Positions 41,551-49,161 of a DNA stretch of 49,161 nt are shown here, piece by piece. Position 1 is the stretch's first letter; each line of letters begins with the position of its first letter. A model generated the notes under the pieces. It ran no database searches, was not told where the DNA came from, and worked only from the letters and a program-made list of their open reading frames with translations. The position numbers and the translations under genes are program-made. Source of the DNA: Balneolia bacterium (lineage in GTDB: Bacteria; Bacteroidota; Rhodothermia; Balneolales; Cyclonatronaceae); the NCBI GenBank assembly GCA_022565795.1, contig JAIUMA010000021.1, positions 1 to 49,161 of the forward strand. Reading direction: 5' to 3'.

Positions 41551-42956
41551 TAAAAGCCCATTAAATTCCTGAAGCTCATTATCTGAGCAAACTGCCGGTC
41601 TCCTTGATCAATAATGGCCTGGAGCTGGTTAAACCTGTTTCTTTGCTCCTCTTCATATCTTTCAAGAAAACGATCCTGAGCTGCAATTCTAGCATCAAGT
41701 CGGCTTATTCGCTGATCAAATCCACTTTCAATGGTTGCTATAATTCCTGTACCACGTTTGACAAAAGCTTCGGCTTCTGTTTTCATCTGAGATACAGTAG
41801 AATTTTCATCAGTAAATAAACGCGCCAGCTCATCCGGACGTTCGGTCAGCATTTCAGTAAGTAGTTCTTCATCATCAATAAACATCGTACCATCGTTTCT
41901 GAAGCTGATGCCAATATCAGAAAGACGCGCGGCTTCGCCCTCAGCTACTCCTTCCATAGGCAGGAGGCCGGTTTGGCGCAGTCCAATGGTGAGGTTTCGA
42001 ATAGATCTGTTGTCCTGAAGGGCACCCCTGCGATCATTTTCTGCATCCAGAAATGTGCGGTCACGAATGGTTTTGTTCATTTCATTGAACGCAGAGACAA
42101 ATTCAGTTACGTTTCTTCGTGCTTTATTTATATCCCGGTTTACGGTTAAAAGCTCCCGCTCACCGGTAGCCTGGTTCAATGTTATTGTAAGTCCTTCCAC
42201 AGCGTCGTCTACAACGTTAGTGCTGCGTTCGAAATTAACGCCATCAATGGAAAATAAGGCGTTAAGCTCTTCAGCTGGCGTAGCTCTTGTAGAAGTATTA
42301 GTGAGTTCAGCAAGAGCGCCGGTTGCATTTTCAAACTGTATGCGATTTTCAAATCCCGAATTCAGGCTCTGCATTGAAAACTGTACATTATCGCCACTTA
42401 CGTTGAAGCGATTGGCTCTGGCCTTATCTCCGAAAGCGTCCTCAATATTTTTTGAAAAAGCTTCAAGAATCTGGCTGTTTGTTTTTTGCTGAACTACACC
42501 CTGGTCATCCTCAAAGGTAGTTTCAACAGAAATGGTTTCGGTCTGCTCGCCTATGGTAATTTCAATCGACCCGCTGCCAAATGCCGACAGGTTTGTGTCG
42601 GTTCCATCCATGATTTCAGACAGTACAATGTCATTTGTCGCTAGTCTGTTAATTGTTATACCATACGTACCCGTTCTGTTTTGAGTACTGGTAGTCTCTA
42701 TATTTACAGTATCTTTATTCGAACTGGTTGCAGCCAGCGGATGAAACGGTCGGGTGGTATCGTTTTTAAGCTCATCGATTTTGCTTACAAATTTAGAAAT
42801 AGCCGAGCTTACGGCGCCAAGAGCCGTTTTCTTCTCGTTCTGAACACCCTTTTGTGCCTGAAGTTTAAGCTTAGTTTGACTTTCAATCTGTACGAGCTGT
42901 TTTACGAAATTCTCGTATGGATTGGTCTGCCTGAATATGTTTCCTATTGAGCTCAT
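41550..42956 (-). CDS. fliD: filament cap protein FliD (HAP2)
   Basis: A 468-aa protein with the FliD N-terminal region (NPYENFVKQLVQIESQTKLKL, AISKFVSKIDELKND), the FliD_C segment (ARRNVTEFVSAFNEMNKTIRD, LSDIGISFRNDGTMFIDDEE) and a C-terminal coiled coil (IAAQDRFLERYEEEQRNRF). It caps the growing filament and guides flagellin insertion. It lies downstream of fliS. Confidence 0.95.
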   Translation of the reverse strand: MSSIGNIFRQTNPYENFVKQLVQIESQTKLKLQAQKGVQNEKKTALGAVSSAISKFVSKIDELKNDTTRPFHPLAATSSNKDTVNIETTSTQNRTGTYGITINRLATNDIVLSEIMDGTDTNLSAFGSGSIEITIGEQTETISVETTFEDDQGVVQQKTNSQILEAFSKNIEDAFGDKARANRFNVSGDNVQFSMQSLNSGFENRIQFENATGALAELTNTSTRATPAEELNALFSIDGVNFERSTNVVDDAVEGLTITLNQATGERELLTVNRDINKARRNVTEFVSAFNEMNKTIRDRTFLDAENDRRGALQDNRSIRNLTIGLRQTGLLPMEGVAEGEAARLSDIGISFRNDGTMFIDDEELLTEMLTERPDELARLFTDENSTVSQMKTEAEAFVKRGTGIIATIESGFDQRISRLDARIAAQDRFLERYEEEQRNRFNQLQAIIDQGDRQFAQIMSFRNLMGF

Positions 42957-42993
42957 CGTTTATATCAGCTTTGTTGGAGTTTGATGATAAATA

Positions 42994-43308
42994 TTATTGA
43001 GCCTGAGCTGCAGGCTGGTTCGCAATTTCGTCCCAGGTGTCACGGAGGGGCTCAAGAAGCTCCCGAATCTCTTCAAATTCGCGCTTCCTTGCCAGCTCGC
43101 GGCAATACTGGTAAAGAGCAAAAAGCTGCTCCGCAGGCTCATGTTCGAAGTTGAGACCGTGCATCAGGGTGGTAAGTACCTCTTTTACCTTCGTTTGATC
43201 TCCCCTGTATGTAGCCTGAATGGCTAAGTCGTACAGTTTTACTACTAGCTGCAATGGCGATGCGTGTTTTACCGCCTGAGTTTGATATAGAAGTTCCGGA
43301 TTTTTCAT
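42994..43308 (-). CDS. fliS: flagellin export chaperone FliS
   Basis: A 104-aa helical protein, slightly short for FliS, with the conserved start YQTQAVKHASPLQLVVKLYDLAIQ, written here as YQTQAVKHASPLQ and LVVKLYDLAI. FliS prevents premature polymerisation of flagellin and brings it to FlhA. First gene of the minus-strand fliS-fliD operon behind sigma-28 and sigma-54 elements. Confidence 0.9.
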   Translation of the reverse strand: MKNPELLYQTQAVKHASPLQLVVKLYDLAIQATYRGDQTKVKEVLTTLMHGLNFEHEPAEQLFALYQYCRELARKREFEEIRELLEPLRDTWDEIANQPAAQAQ

Positions 43309-43376
43309 TACGCTAGAATAATGTGAATCGTGTATTTAATTCTTTTATCGACCGAATTCAGATTTTTATAAGTCAT

Positions 43377-43403
43377 TTATCGGCAGTTTTTTTGAATTGA
43401 TTA
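43377..43403 (-). promoter_or_regulatory. sigma-28 (FliA) promoter of fliS-fliD
   Basis: On the minus strand, TAATCAAT, 11 bases, GCCGATAA: a perfect -10 octamer and a -35 with the TAAT core. Predicted start near 43370, giving a leader of about 62 bases before fliS. Confidence 0.65.
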
Positions 43404-43456
43404 GTCTTTCTGGATTAGAAAGCTTTAATAAAAAGCATGTCTAATGCTATTAATTT

Positions 43457-43472
43457 TGCAATAATCATGCCT
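43457..43472 (-). promoter_or_regulatory. sigma-54 promoter of fliS-fliD
   Basis: On the minus strand, AGGCATGATTATTGCA: GG and GC are at the required spacing, with GGCA, the following G and the full TTGCA of the consensus. Two mismatches, at the outer T and at the C of the -24 half. It lies about 75 bases upstream of the sigma-28 element, so the operon may be switched on at two stages. Confidence 0.65.
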
Positions 43473-43862
43473 TATGGTTTTGGGCTCTTTCAGGCATGTT
43501 TGCAAAGAATAGAAAGGGATAGCGATCCAAGTCAAACGGATCTGCCACACTGCCATGCGCGTTTAGACAGGGTCTTTTAGGTAACCCAAGCGCTGTAGAG
43601 GCTTATGGCTGTTTGAAAAGATATCCGGCGGCCGATCGTGTATCCCTGCAGGGTAAAGCGGAAAATATTTCAGAAACAGGAAATCAATACCTTCGCAGCA
43701 GAAGATAGCAGCTCATGCTAGATAGCCTGTAATAATACATACGCGCCTAAAACAGCGGTTACTTTTTATTCAAACCAGATATAGCCTAACCGGCATCTAT
43801 TTTGATAATGTGGAGAAGACTATTGAACTCGCACAAATATGGATGCTTAAACAGATATCGTT

Positions 43863-46800
43863 TTGAATAACAGAATTCAGCAGGCTGAGCTTTTGCTCAA
43901 TACCAACCCGGTTAAACCCGATCAGCTAATTAAGCTGATGAAGCCACTTGTAAGTAAGAAAAATACACCGTGGAAGGCCTACCATATCAGCGGAATAGCT
44001 CATTTCCTGAAATCTGATTTTGAAAAAGCCGAAACCTTCTTTGCGCGGGCCCTGAAGGCAGGAGCGAACAGTCCGGAAGTGTATTATTACGCTGGTAAAT
44101 GCAGGTATCTGTGCGGCGACCATGAATCAGCGGTTATACATATAAAGAAAGCGATAGAGCTGAAGAACGACTACTACTCCGCCTGGATGGCGCTTGGTGA
44201 TGCATACAGAGAGACCGGGCAGCTGAACGAAGCGCTACAAAGCTACGGGCAGGGCAATCGTATAAACCCAGCTAAAGCAGAAGTGGCGCTCAAAATAGGC
44301 CGTGTTTATAAGGATCAGGCGTTTTCAGATAAAGCACTAGAGATGTTTGGAATAGTGCTGAAAATGGAGCCGGAGAATACCGCAGCGCTCAACGAAAAAG
44401 CGGTGATACTGCAGAATAAGCAGGAGTTTAATACTGCTTTGGAGACCATTCAGGCAGCAATAGATATAAATCCTGCCGACATCACTCTTCTTGCCACAAA
44501 AGCAGAAATACTTAAAGAGACCGGCGATTTCCTAGGCGCGCTACAGATTTATGAAGAAATGCTGGCAAAAAATCCGGGTAACGGAGGCGTAAGAATTAAT
44601 TACGCAAACGTGCTTCAGGATCTTGGACGCTTTGACGAAGCCGAGCAAAACTTTCTGAGAGCGAATAAGGATGTGCCTTCATTCATGGAGTCATACTCAA
44701 ACTATCTGTTCGTACAGCACTATAATCCGAATAAAACGAGAGATGAAATCCTGGAGACTATCCGGAAGTGGGATAGCATTTATGCTCCTGAAAATCCCGA
44801 AAGGGCCGTGCCTGAAAATAAGGACAGATCACGCCGTCTGCGGATTGGCTTACTTTCGGGAGGTTTCAGAATTCATCCGGTAGGCTGGATGATTCTTGCC
44901 GGTCTCGAAAACCTAAATAGCGATGAGTTTGAGCTTTATTTCTACTCAAACCATACGAAGGTCGACCAGATAACCCAAAGTTTGCACAAAACGGCCAGAG
45001 AATGGCGGATGATTAAAGGGTTCAGCAATCAAAGGGCGAATGAGATGATTCGGCAAGATCAAATTGATATTCTGGTTGAAATGTCTGGCCACGCAGGTGA
45101 TAGCCGGCTACGTGCTGTTGCTATGGAGCCGGCGCCTGTAATAGTGAAATGGGTTGGAGGCCTGTTTAATACCACCGGTCTTAAGGCCATAGATTACTTG
45201 TTGACAGACCATATTGAAACGCCTGAGGGTTCCGATGAGTACTATGTGGAAAAGCTTGTACGCATGCCGGATGACTATATCTGTTTTAGCCCCATCCCAT
45301 ATGCACCCGAGGTTAAAACAAGCCCGGTTACGGAAAATGGCTATATAACCTTTGGCTGTTTTAACAACCCGATTAAGGTAAATCCGGATATTCTGGAAAA
45401 ATGGGCGAAAATACTGACGCAGGTACCTGATAGCAGGCTGTTTTTAAAGAGCCGGCAATATGGCAACGAGTACTATACCAACCGCATTGAGCAGCTTATG
45501 GAAGGTTTTGGCGTCGGTAACGAAAGGCTGATATTTGAGGGTGGCTCGACCCATGATGTGCTGCTTGATGCGTACAACCGGGTTGATATCGCCTTAGATC
45601 CCTGGCCTTATTCCGGCGGACTCACCACCTGTGAAGCCCTGTGGATGGGCGTGCCTGTAATTACCTACCCGGGCCCCACTTTTGCGGGGCGCCATGCGGC
45701 AACGCACGTGCATAACGCCGGCTTTCCGGAATGGATTGCAGGAAGCTGGGAAGAGTACACCGATAAAGCTGTAGCAATGGCTGCTGATCCGGAAAGGCTT
45801 GCGGCATTAAGAGCCCGCTTACGGGATACGGTAGCCAGCTCTCCGCTCTGCGACGGAAAACGGTTCGGCAAGGCCTTAAGCAAGGCGTTTCGGGAGATGT
45901 GGATTGCTTATGCAGAAGGCCGTTTGAAAGAGAGTGCCATTAATGTTGAAATATCGGAGTCTGACCTGACAGATAGCAATTTAGGGGAAAAGAAAGTGAA
46001 TGTGCTGGAAAGCGTTGAAGATGAAGTATTTGCGGACTCTGAAAAAGTACTAATCGGTAAAGAAGCAAAGCAGTTGGAAGAGAGAGAAATGCAGGAATCT
46101 GTCTCAAGTAGCGTTAGTATCACAACTGGACTTAAGAAAAAATCTCAGGATAATCCCATTGAACTAATCTCTGATAAGCAGTATGGTTTACATGAGGTAG
46201 CTGAAAAAAGGTCTGCTAAAGGCAGGGAGAATCTTGCAAAAGCCAACCAAGGTCAACAGATTGAAAAAAATGCAAGGTATCCGTGGGTGAGAGGCGGGAA
46301 AGATAATTTACTGGTGCATGGAACGTACGGCGTTAAGTACAGTGTGCCAGAGTCGCTTGATGTAATATCAACCTATGTCTTTCTCGAGCAGGGAAAGTGG
46401 TACGATGCTGAGTTGAAGTTCTTGTATGAGTATCTCCGACCCGGAATGAAAGTAGTGGATGCGGGTGCGGGATTTGGCGCTTATGCGCTTACTGCTGCAT
46501 TGAAGGTGGGGGCAAAGGGTATTGTTTATGCCTTTGAGCCAGTCGAAAACATGCGAAAACACCTGGATATCAGTAAGGTAGAAAACGCTTTAACCAATAT
46601 CGAAGTCTCCGGCAGGGCATTAGGTGCTAAATCCGGGGAAATGGGATTGAGCAAGAATGCGACGCCTGAGTTAACTGTACTTGAGCAAGGGGGAGTGGGG
46701 GTGCAGGTGGTCACTTTGGATAAGTGGTGGGAGTTCGAAGGAAACCCGCAGGTTGATGTACTTAAAATTGATGTCAACGGTCGAGAATTTGATGTTCTCA

Positions 46801-48395
46801 AAGGTGCAGATAAAATGTTGTCTGAAACTTCAGCAGTTGTAGTGCTGGCTGTTACTGAGTCAGGAACAACACTGCAAAGTCAGGTGGAGTATTTGCAATC
46901 TAAAGACTTTGTCTTTTATGATTTTATTGGAGGTGTGAGTCTTTTAAGCCCCATTCAAGATTGGAACCAACGGGATTCATATACCCAAAATATAGTTGCA
47001 GTAAAAAAAGATATGGTCTCTGAATTATTTCAGACTGGATGGATACATGATGAACATGTCGAGATAGTCGAACCTGAAGAAGAGTATTGGAGAAAGAGTT
47101 TAAGGGCATTGCCATGGACGGACTCGCTATTTGCAGAATGGGAGAAAAACGCTTTAAAACCCGAACATAAAGACTACTACCGGGCTTTAGATTATATTAG
47201 TGCTGCAATAGAGCATGGAAATACAGATTCTGAATCAATACAACAAATAAAGTACAGATCGGTAAAAGCAAAGCTATTACTTGTAGCCGCTCAAGAATTG
47301 ATAACTAAGTATAATAAAGATGAAGGTGGTGTCTCAGTTGCATTTACTTTAATCCGTGTACTTGAGACTCTTGGAAGGCGTAAGCAAGCTGTTGATATAA
47401 TGAAAAAGCTGATTGTTGATACAAAAATGGGCCAGGAGAATCTATTTGCCCCCCTTCCTTTTTTTCTGCCAAAATCTGCTATGGACAATGCTCGGGTCCG
47501 AACAGAATTTCAAAAATGGTTGATGGTACGCTCAATTGAATCTTGGTTGCAATTGAATTATTTAACTACCTACCAATGTAGCTTTTCAGATAAACAACTA
47601 CTTGAGGTGTTACATGGGAATATCGAAACTATATCAAAAAGAAAAGAAGTTGGAGCCGCTTCACTTTCAATACCAGCCAACGGGAACGTATCACTAAGTG
47701 CTTTGAATTTACCGTCACAAGTAGTTAAAGTGAAAGTGCTAGACTATGAAATACTCATCCCCAAAAACGAAATATTCAGATTGAAGAATATTTTTGTAGA
47801 CAATGAATACAGTCTTCCTGAGGGGCATAGGATAGATAGAGATTCAGTAATTTTGGATGTAGGTGGAAACATTGGCGCATTCGCTTTATATGCCCAAAAA
47901 TGGAGTCCAAATGCAAAAATTTACAGCTTTGAACCAAATCCGCAGGTTTTCCCTTTGCTTCAGTCGAATACTAAAGGGCATAAAAATATTTCAGTACTCA
48001 ACTATGGCCTCGGAAGCAGCGATAAAGTTGTAGAGCTTTACCAAAATCCATTTAATACCGGTGCAACAAGCACCACACATAAAATTACAGGCTCGAATGT
48101 AGTAAATGTCCAGATTAAGAATGCATTAAGCCAAATCATTGAATTAGGAGTCGAGAAGATTGCTGTTCTCAAAATTGATACAGAAGGGGCTGAGGTTGAA
48201 ATCTTGGAGAGCTTAGAGCCTGTTTTGGATAAAGTCGAAATAATTATGCTTGAATACCATTCAAAAATTGACAGGGCAAATATCCTTTCGATTTTAAGTA
48301 GTTTCAAAATTTATGCTTCTGAGAAGAACTTAACCTCTGAAGTAGGAACACTTAAGTTTATCAACAATAGCTTCACCCTTGCTATCGAAAGCTAG
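43863..48395 (+). CDS. TPR-GT41 (O-GlcNAc transferase-like)-FkbM-FkbM fusion, candidate flagellin glycosylation/methylation enzyme
   Basis: A 1510-aa multidomain protein starting at TTG (in-frame stop 43848-43850; no ATG until residue 26). Residues about 1-300 are TPR repeats. About 324-690 form an OGT/SPINDLY-type GT41 domain: FRIHPVG with His338, the UDP-binding Lys529 in LFLK, and the signature LDPWPYSGGLTTCEALWMGV from residue 578. After a charged linker comes one FkbM methyltransferase domain (SAM loop VVDAGAGFG, 864-872; FEP; LKIDVNGRE, where the usual EG is NG), a helical region (about 1060-1260) and a second, more canonical FkbM domain (ILDVGGNIG, 1330-1338; FEP; LKIDTEGAE). It directly precedes flagellin. 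Flagellin modification by a GlcNAc-type sugar plus methylation is inference. Confidence 0.85.
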   Translation: MNNRIQQAELLLNTNPVKPDQLIKLMKPLVSKKNTPWKAYHISGIAHFLKSDFEKAETFFARALKAGANSPEVYYYAGKCRYLCGDHESAVIHIKKAIELKNDYYSAWMALGDAYRETGQLNEALQSYGQGNRINPAKAEVALKIGRVYKDQAFSDKALEMFGIVLKMEPENTAALNEKAVILQNKQEFNTALETIQAAIDINPADITLLATKAEILKETGDFLGALQIYEEMLAKNPGNGGVRINYANVLQDLGRFDEAEQNFLRANKDVPSFMESYSNYLFVQHYNPNKTRDEILETIRKWDSIYAPENPERAVPENKDRSRRLRIGLLSGGFRIHPVGWMILAGLENLNSDEFELYFYSNHTKVDQITQSLHKTAREWRMIKGFSNQRANEMIRQDQIDILVEMSGHAGDSRLRAVAMEPAPVIVKWVGGLFNTTGLKAIDYLLTDHIETPEGSDEYYVEKLVRMPDDYICFSPIPYAPEVKTSPVTENGYITFGCFNNPIKVNPDILEKWAKILTQVPDSRLFLKSRQYGNEYYTNRIEQLMEGFGVGNERLIFEGGSTHDVLLDAYNRVDIALDPWPYSGGLTTCEALWMGVPVITYPGPTFAGRHAATHVHNAGFPEWIAGSWEEYTDKAVAMAADPERLAALRARLRDTVASSPLCDGKRFGKALSKAFREMWIAYAEGRLKESAINVEISESDLTDSNLGEKKVNVLESVEDEVFADSEKVLIGKEAKQLEEREMQESVSSSVSITTGLKKKSQDNPIELISDKQYGLHEVAEKRSAKGRENLAKANQGQQIEKNARYPWVRGGKDNLLVHGTYGVKYSVPESLDVISTYVFLEQGKWYDAELKFLYEYLRPGMKVVDAGAGFGAYALTAALKVGAKGIVYAFEPVENMRKHLDISKVENALTNIEVSGRALGAKSGEMGLSKNATPELTVLEQGGVGVQVVTLDKWWEFEGNPQVDVLKIDVNGREFDVLKGADKMLSETSAVVVLAVTESGTTLQSQVEYLQSKDFVFYDFIGGVSLLSPIQDWNQRDSYTQNIVAVKKDMVSELFQTGWIHDEHVEIVEPEEEYWRKSLRALPWTDSLFAEWEKNALKPEHKDYYRALDYISAAIEHGNTDSESIQQIKYRSVKAKLLLVAAQELITKYNKDEGGVSVAFTLIRVLETLGRRKQAVDIMKKLIVDTKMGQENLFAPLPFFLPKSAMDNARVRTEFQKWLMVRSIESWLQLNYLTTYQCSFSDKQLLEVLHGNIETISKRKEVGAASLSIPANGNVSLSALNLPSQVVKVKVLDYEILIPKNEIFRLKNIFVDNEYSLPEGHRIDRDSVILDVGGNIGAFALYAQKWSPNAKIYSFEPNPQVFPLLQSNTKGHKNISVLNYGLGSSDKVVELYQNPFNTGATSTTHKITGSNVVNVQIKNALSQIIELGVEKIAVLKIDTEGAEVEILESLEPVLDKVEIIMLEYHSKIDRANILSILSSFKIYASEKNLTSEVGTLKFINNSFTLAIES

Positions 48396-49132
48396 AAGTT
48401 TGGGTCAACCAGAATAGAAAATCGATTGGCGCCGTATTGACAGTAAGGATTAGCCAAACAGAGACCCTGGCAGTGAAATAGTAGCTAAGAACATCTGGTC
48501 ACTATAGTTCTTTGGACTTGAATGTATAGGCGCCGAATTAGCTAAACTATTGTTCAAATTGGGATGTTTTACCTTTAACATGAGTAGTCATTTCAGTTTC
48601 ACTGCACGTGAATATCCCGTAGTAAGATAGCTATTGGTATGTTAATTACATCCATTGCTGTCATTAGCTAATGGCTGATACGTTACGAAGGCTTAAAAGC
48701 TGCGATAATTAATTGTCTGTGAGCCTGCTCTTCTAATAAGTACAGGTAGAATTGATATGAAGGCAGATAAAGGTTTTGGTTTGTCATAAGGCTGGTGAGG
48801 CACCGCTATTCCATCAAGCAAGTAGAGATAAATCTGAAGACTAGTAATCACAAAAGATACTGTTGAAACTCAGTTTCTTCGCTCCCGGCTTTCCATCAAA
48901 CGGATAAAATGCTGTTTTTTGGTCCAAAAATTATCAATGTGAGCAGACTATCCTAAAATATAGAAATATCGTAAAGTTAAGCAAAAACAATGCTTTTATG
49001 CCTTTTTTTTGGTTGAGGGCGAAAAAAATAAAAAAAATATTTATCCCAAATTTAAGAACGCATATCCACGCACGATAACCACAGTAAGCAATCTGCCTAA
49101 TGAACATTAAACAAAAACAAAGGTGAAACATC
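48396..49132. other. 737-base region upstream of flagellin
   Basis: No convincing gene on either strand. AT-rich, with two GGCGCC-centred near repeats (about 48428 and 48528), an A/T homopolymer stretch (49000-49042) and the sigma-28-like element at 49053-49078. A weak hairpin with T run (about 48979-49010) could end an upstream transcript. Confidence 0.45.
49053..49078 (+). promoter_or_regulatory. possible sigma-28 promoter of flagellin
   Basis: TAAGAACG, 10 bases, CACGATAA. The -10 shares CGATAA and the -35 shares TAAG with the motA promoter, at the same spacing. Predicted start near 49085, about 48 bases before the ATG. Weaker match than the other three, but position and gene are right. 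Confidence 0.5.
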
Positions 49133-49161
49133 ATGGCAAGTTTTGGTGATCTCAACAGAGT
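49133..49161 (+). CDS. fliC: flagellin, 5' end only
   Basis: Only MASFGDLNRV is readable before the window ends. This matches the opening of the flagellin group that starts M-x-F-G-D-[IL]-N-R-[IV]. An AAAGGTG ribosome site lies 9 bases upstream, and a sigma-28-like promoter precedes it. Location beside the glycosyltransferase fusion and the fliS-fliD operon supports the call. Length and copy number of flagellins cannot be judged. Confidence 0.7.

Larger units (their letters stand above)
43309..43862. other. 554-base divergent control region, fliS / OGT-FkbM fusion gene
   Basis: Contains the tandem sigma-28 (43377-43403) and sigma-54 (43457-43472) elements facing fliS. The remaining 390 bases toward 43863 have several short hairpins (for example GGATAGCGATCC) but no ORF, tRNA or riboswitch that I recognise. 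The promoter of the fusion gene is not evident. Confidence 0.5.

Noticed and set aside
43500-43862. Possible structured leader RNA or riboswitch (c-di-GMP type) upstream of the fusion gene
   Set aside because: Several short hairpins, but no conserved core of a known riboswitch class could be matched by eye.
48934-49155. 73-codon minus-strand ORF across the flagellin start
   Set aside because: Low-complexity Phe/Ile/Lys-rich product overlapping the flagellin promoter and start.

Overview
The window is almost entirely one large flagellar gene cluster from a Gram-negative bacterium with moderate to low GC. P-ring and L-ring genes (flgI, flgH, flgA) show an outer membrane. Protein style (short spacers, frequent ATGA overlaps, divergent FlhF/FlhG, a DUF3987-like gene, few good Shine-Dalgarno sites) suggests the Bacteroidota/Balneolota-Rhodothermota neighbourhood. 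That placement is inference from style, not from a marker gene.

Layout. 1-1.2 kb: end of a HigB-like toxin gene with an apparent frameshift, its HigA-like antitoxin and a small lipoprotein. 1.66-3.24 kb: orphan DUF3987-like gene. 3.25-4.26 kb (-): soluble PAS-like/histidine kinase, the probable FlrB/FleS partner of the sigma-54 response regulator at 38.8-40.3 kb. 4.58-16.15 kb (+): flgB, flgC, a 75-aa unknown, fliE-F-G-H-I-J, a MotE-like gene, fliK, flgD, flgE, then a terminator. 16.34-22.93 kb (+): motA, motB, fliL, fliM, fliN, fliO, fliP, fliQ, fliR. 23.0-29.8 kb (-): flhB, flhA, flhF, flhG, an 81-aa membrane protein, fliA (sigma-28) and an 85-aa unknown. 30.26-38.85 kb (+): flgF, flgG, flgA, flgH, flgI, flgJ, flgN, flgK, flgL and a TPR protein. 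38.85-40.27 kb (-): FlrC/FleR-like activator. 40.8-43.3 kb (-): fliS, fliD, a FliT-like gene and a FlgM-like gene, with two terminators. 43.86-48.40 kb (+): a 1510-aa TPR-GT41(OGT)-FkbM-FkbM fusion. 49.13 kb: first codons of flagellin.

Regulation can be read from the DNA. A perfect -24/-12 sigma-54 element precedes flgB and a near-perfect one precedes fliS. Sigma-28-type elements (TAAN8-type -35, GCCGATAA -10) precede motA, flgN (inside flgJ), fliS and, more weakly, flagellin. With fliA, an FlrBC-like pair and a FlgM-like candidate in the same cluster, this looks like a sigma-54 to sigma-28 cascade similar in logic to Vibrio/Pseudomonas, although rpoN and FlrA/FleQ are not in the window.

Most interesting items: the giant OGT-FkbM-FkbM fusion beside flagellin (candidate flagellin glycosylation/methylation enzyme); a shared C-terminal G-x-x-[IL]-[DN]-x-x-V tail on FlgN and two uncharacterised small proteins; an intragenic sigma-28 promoter in flgJ; a motA transcript predicted to be leaderless; FliM without the usual N-terminal CheY-binding peptide; and an FlhF with eroded GTPase motifs.
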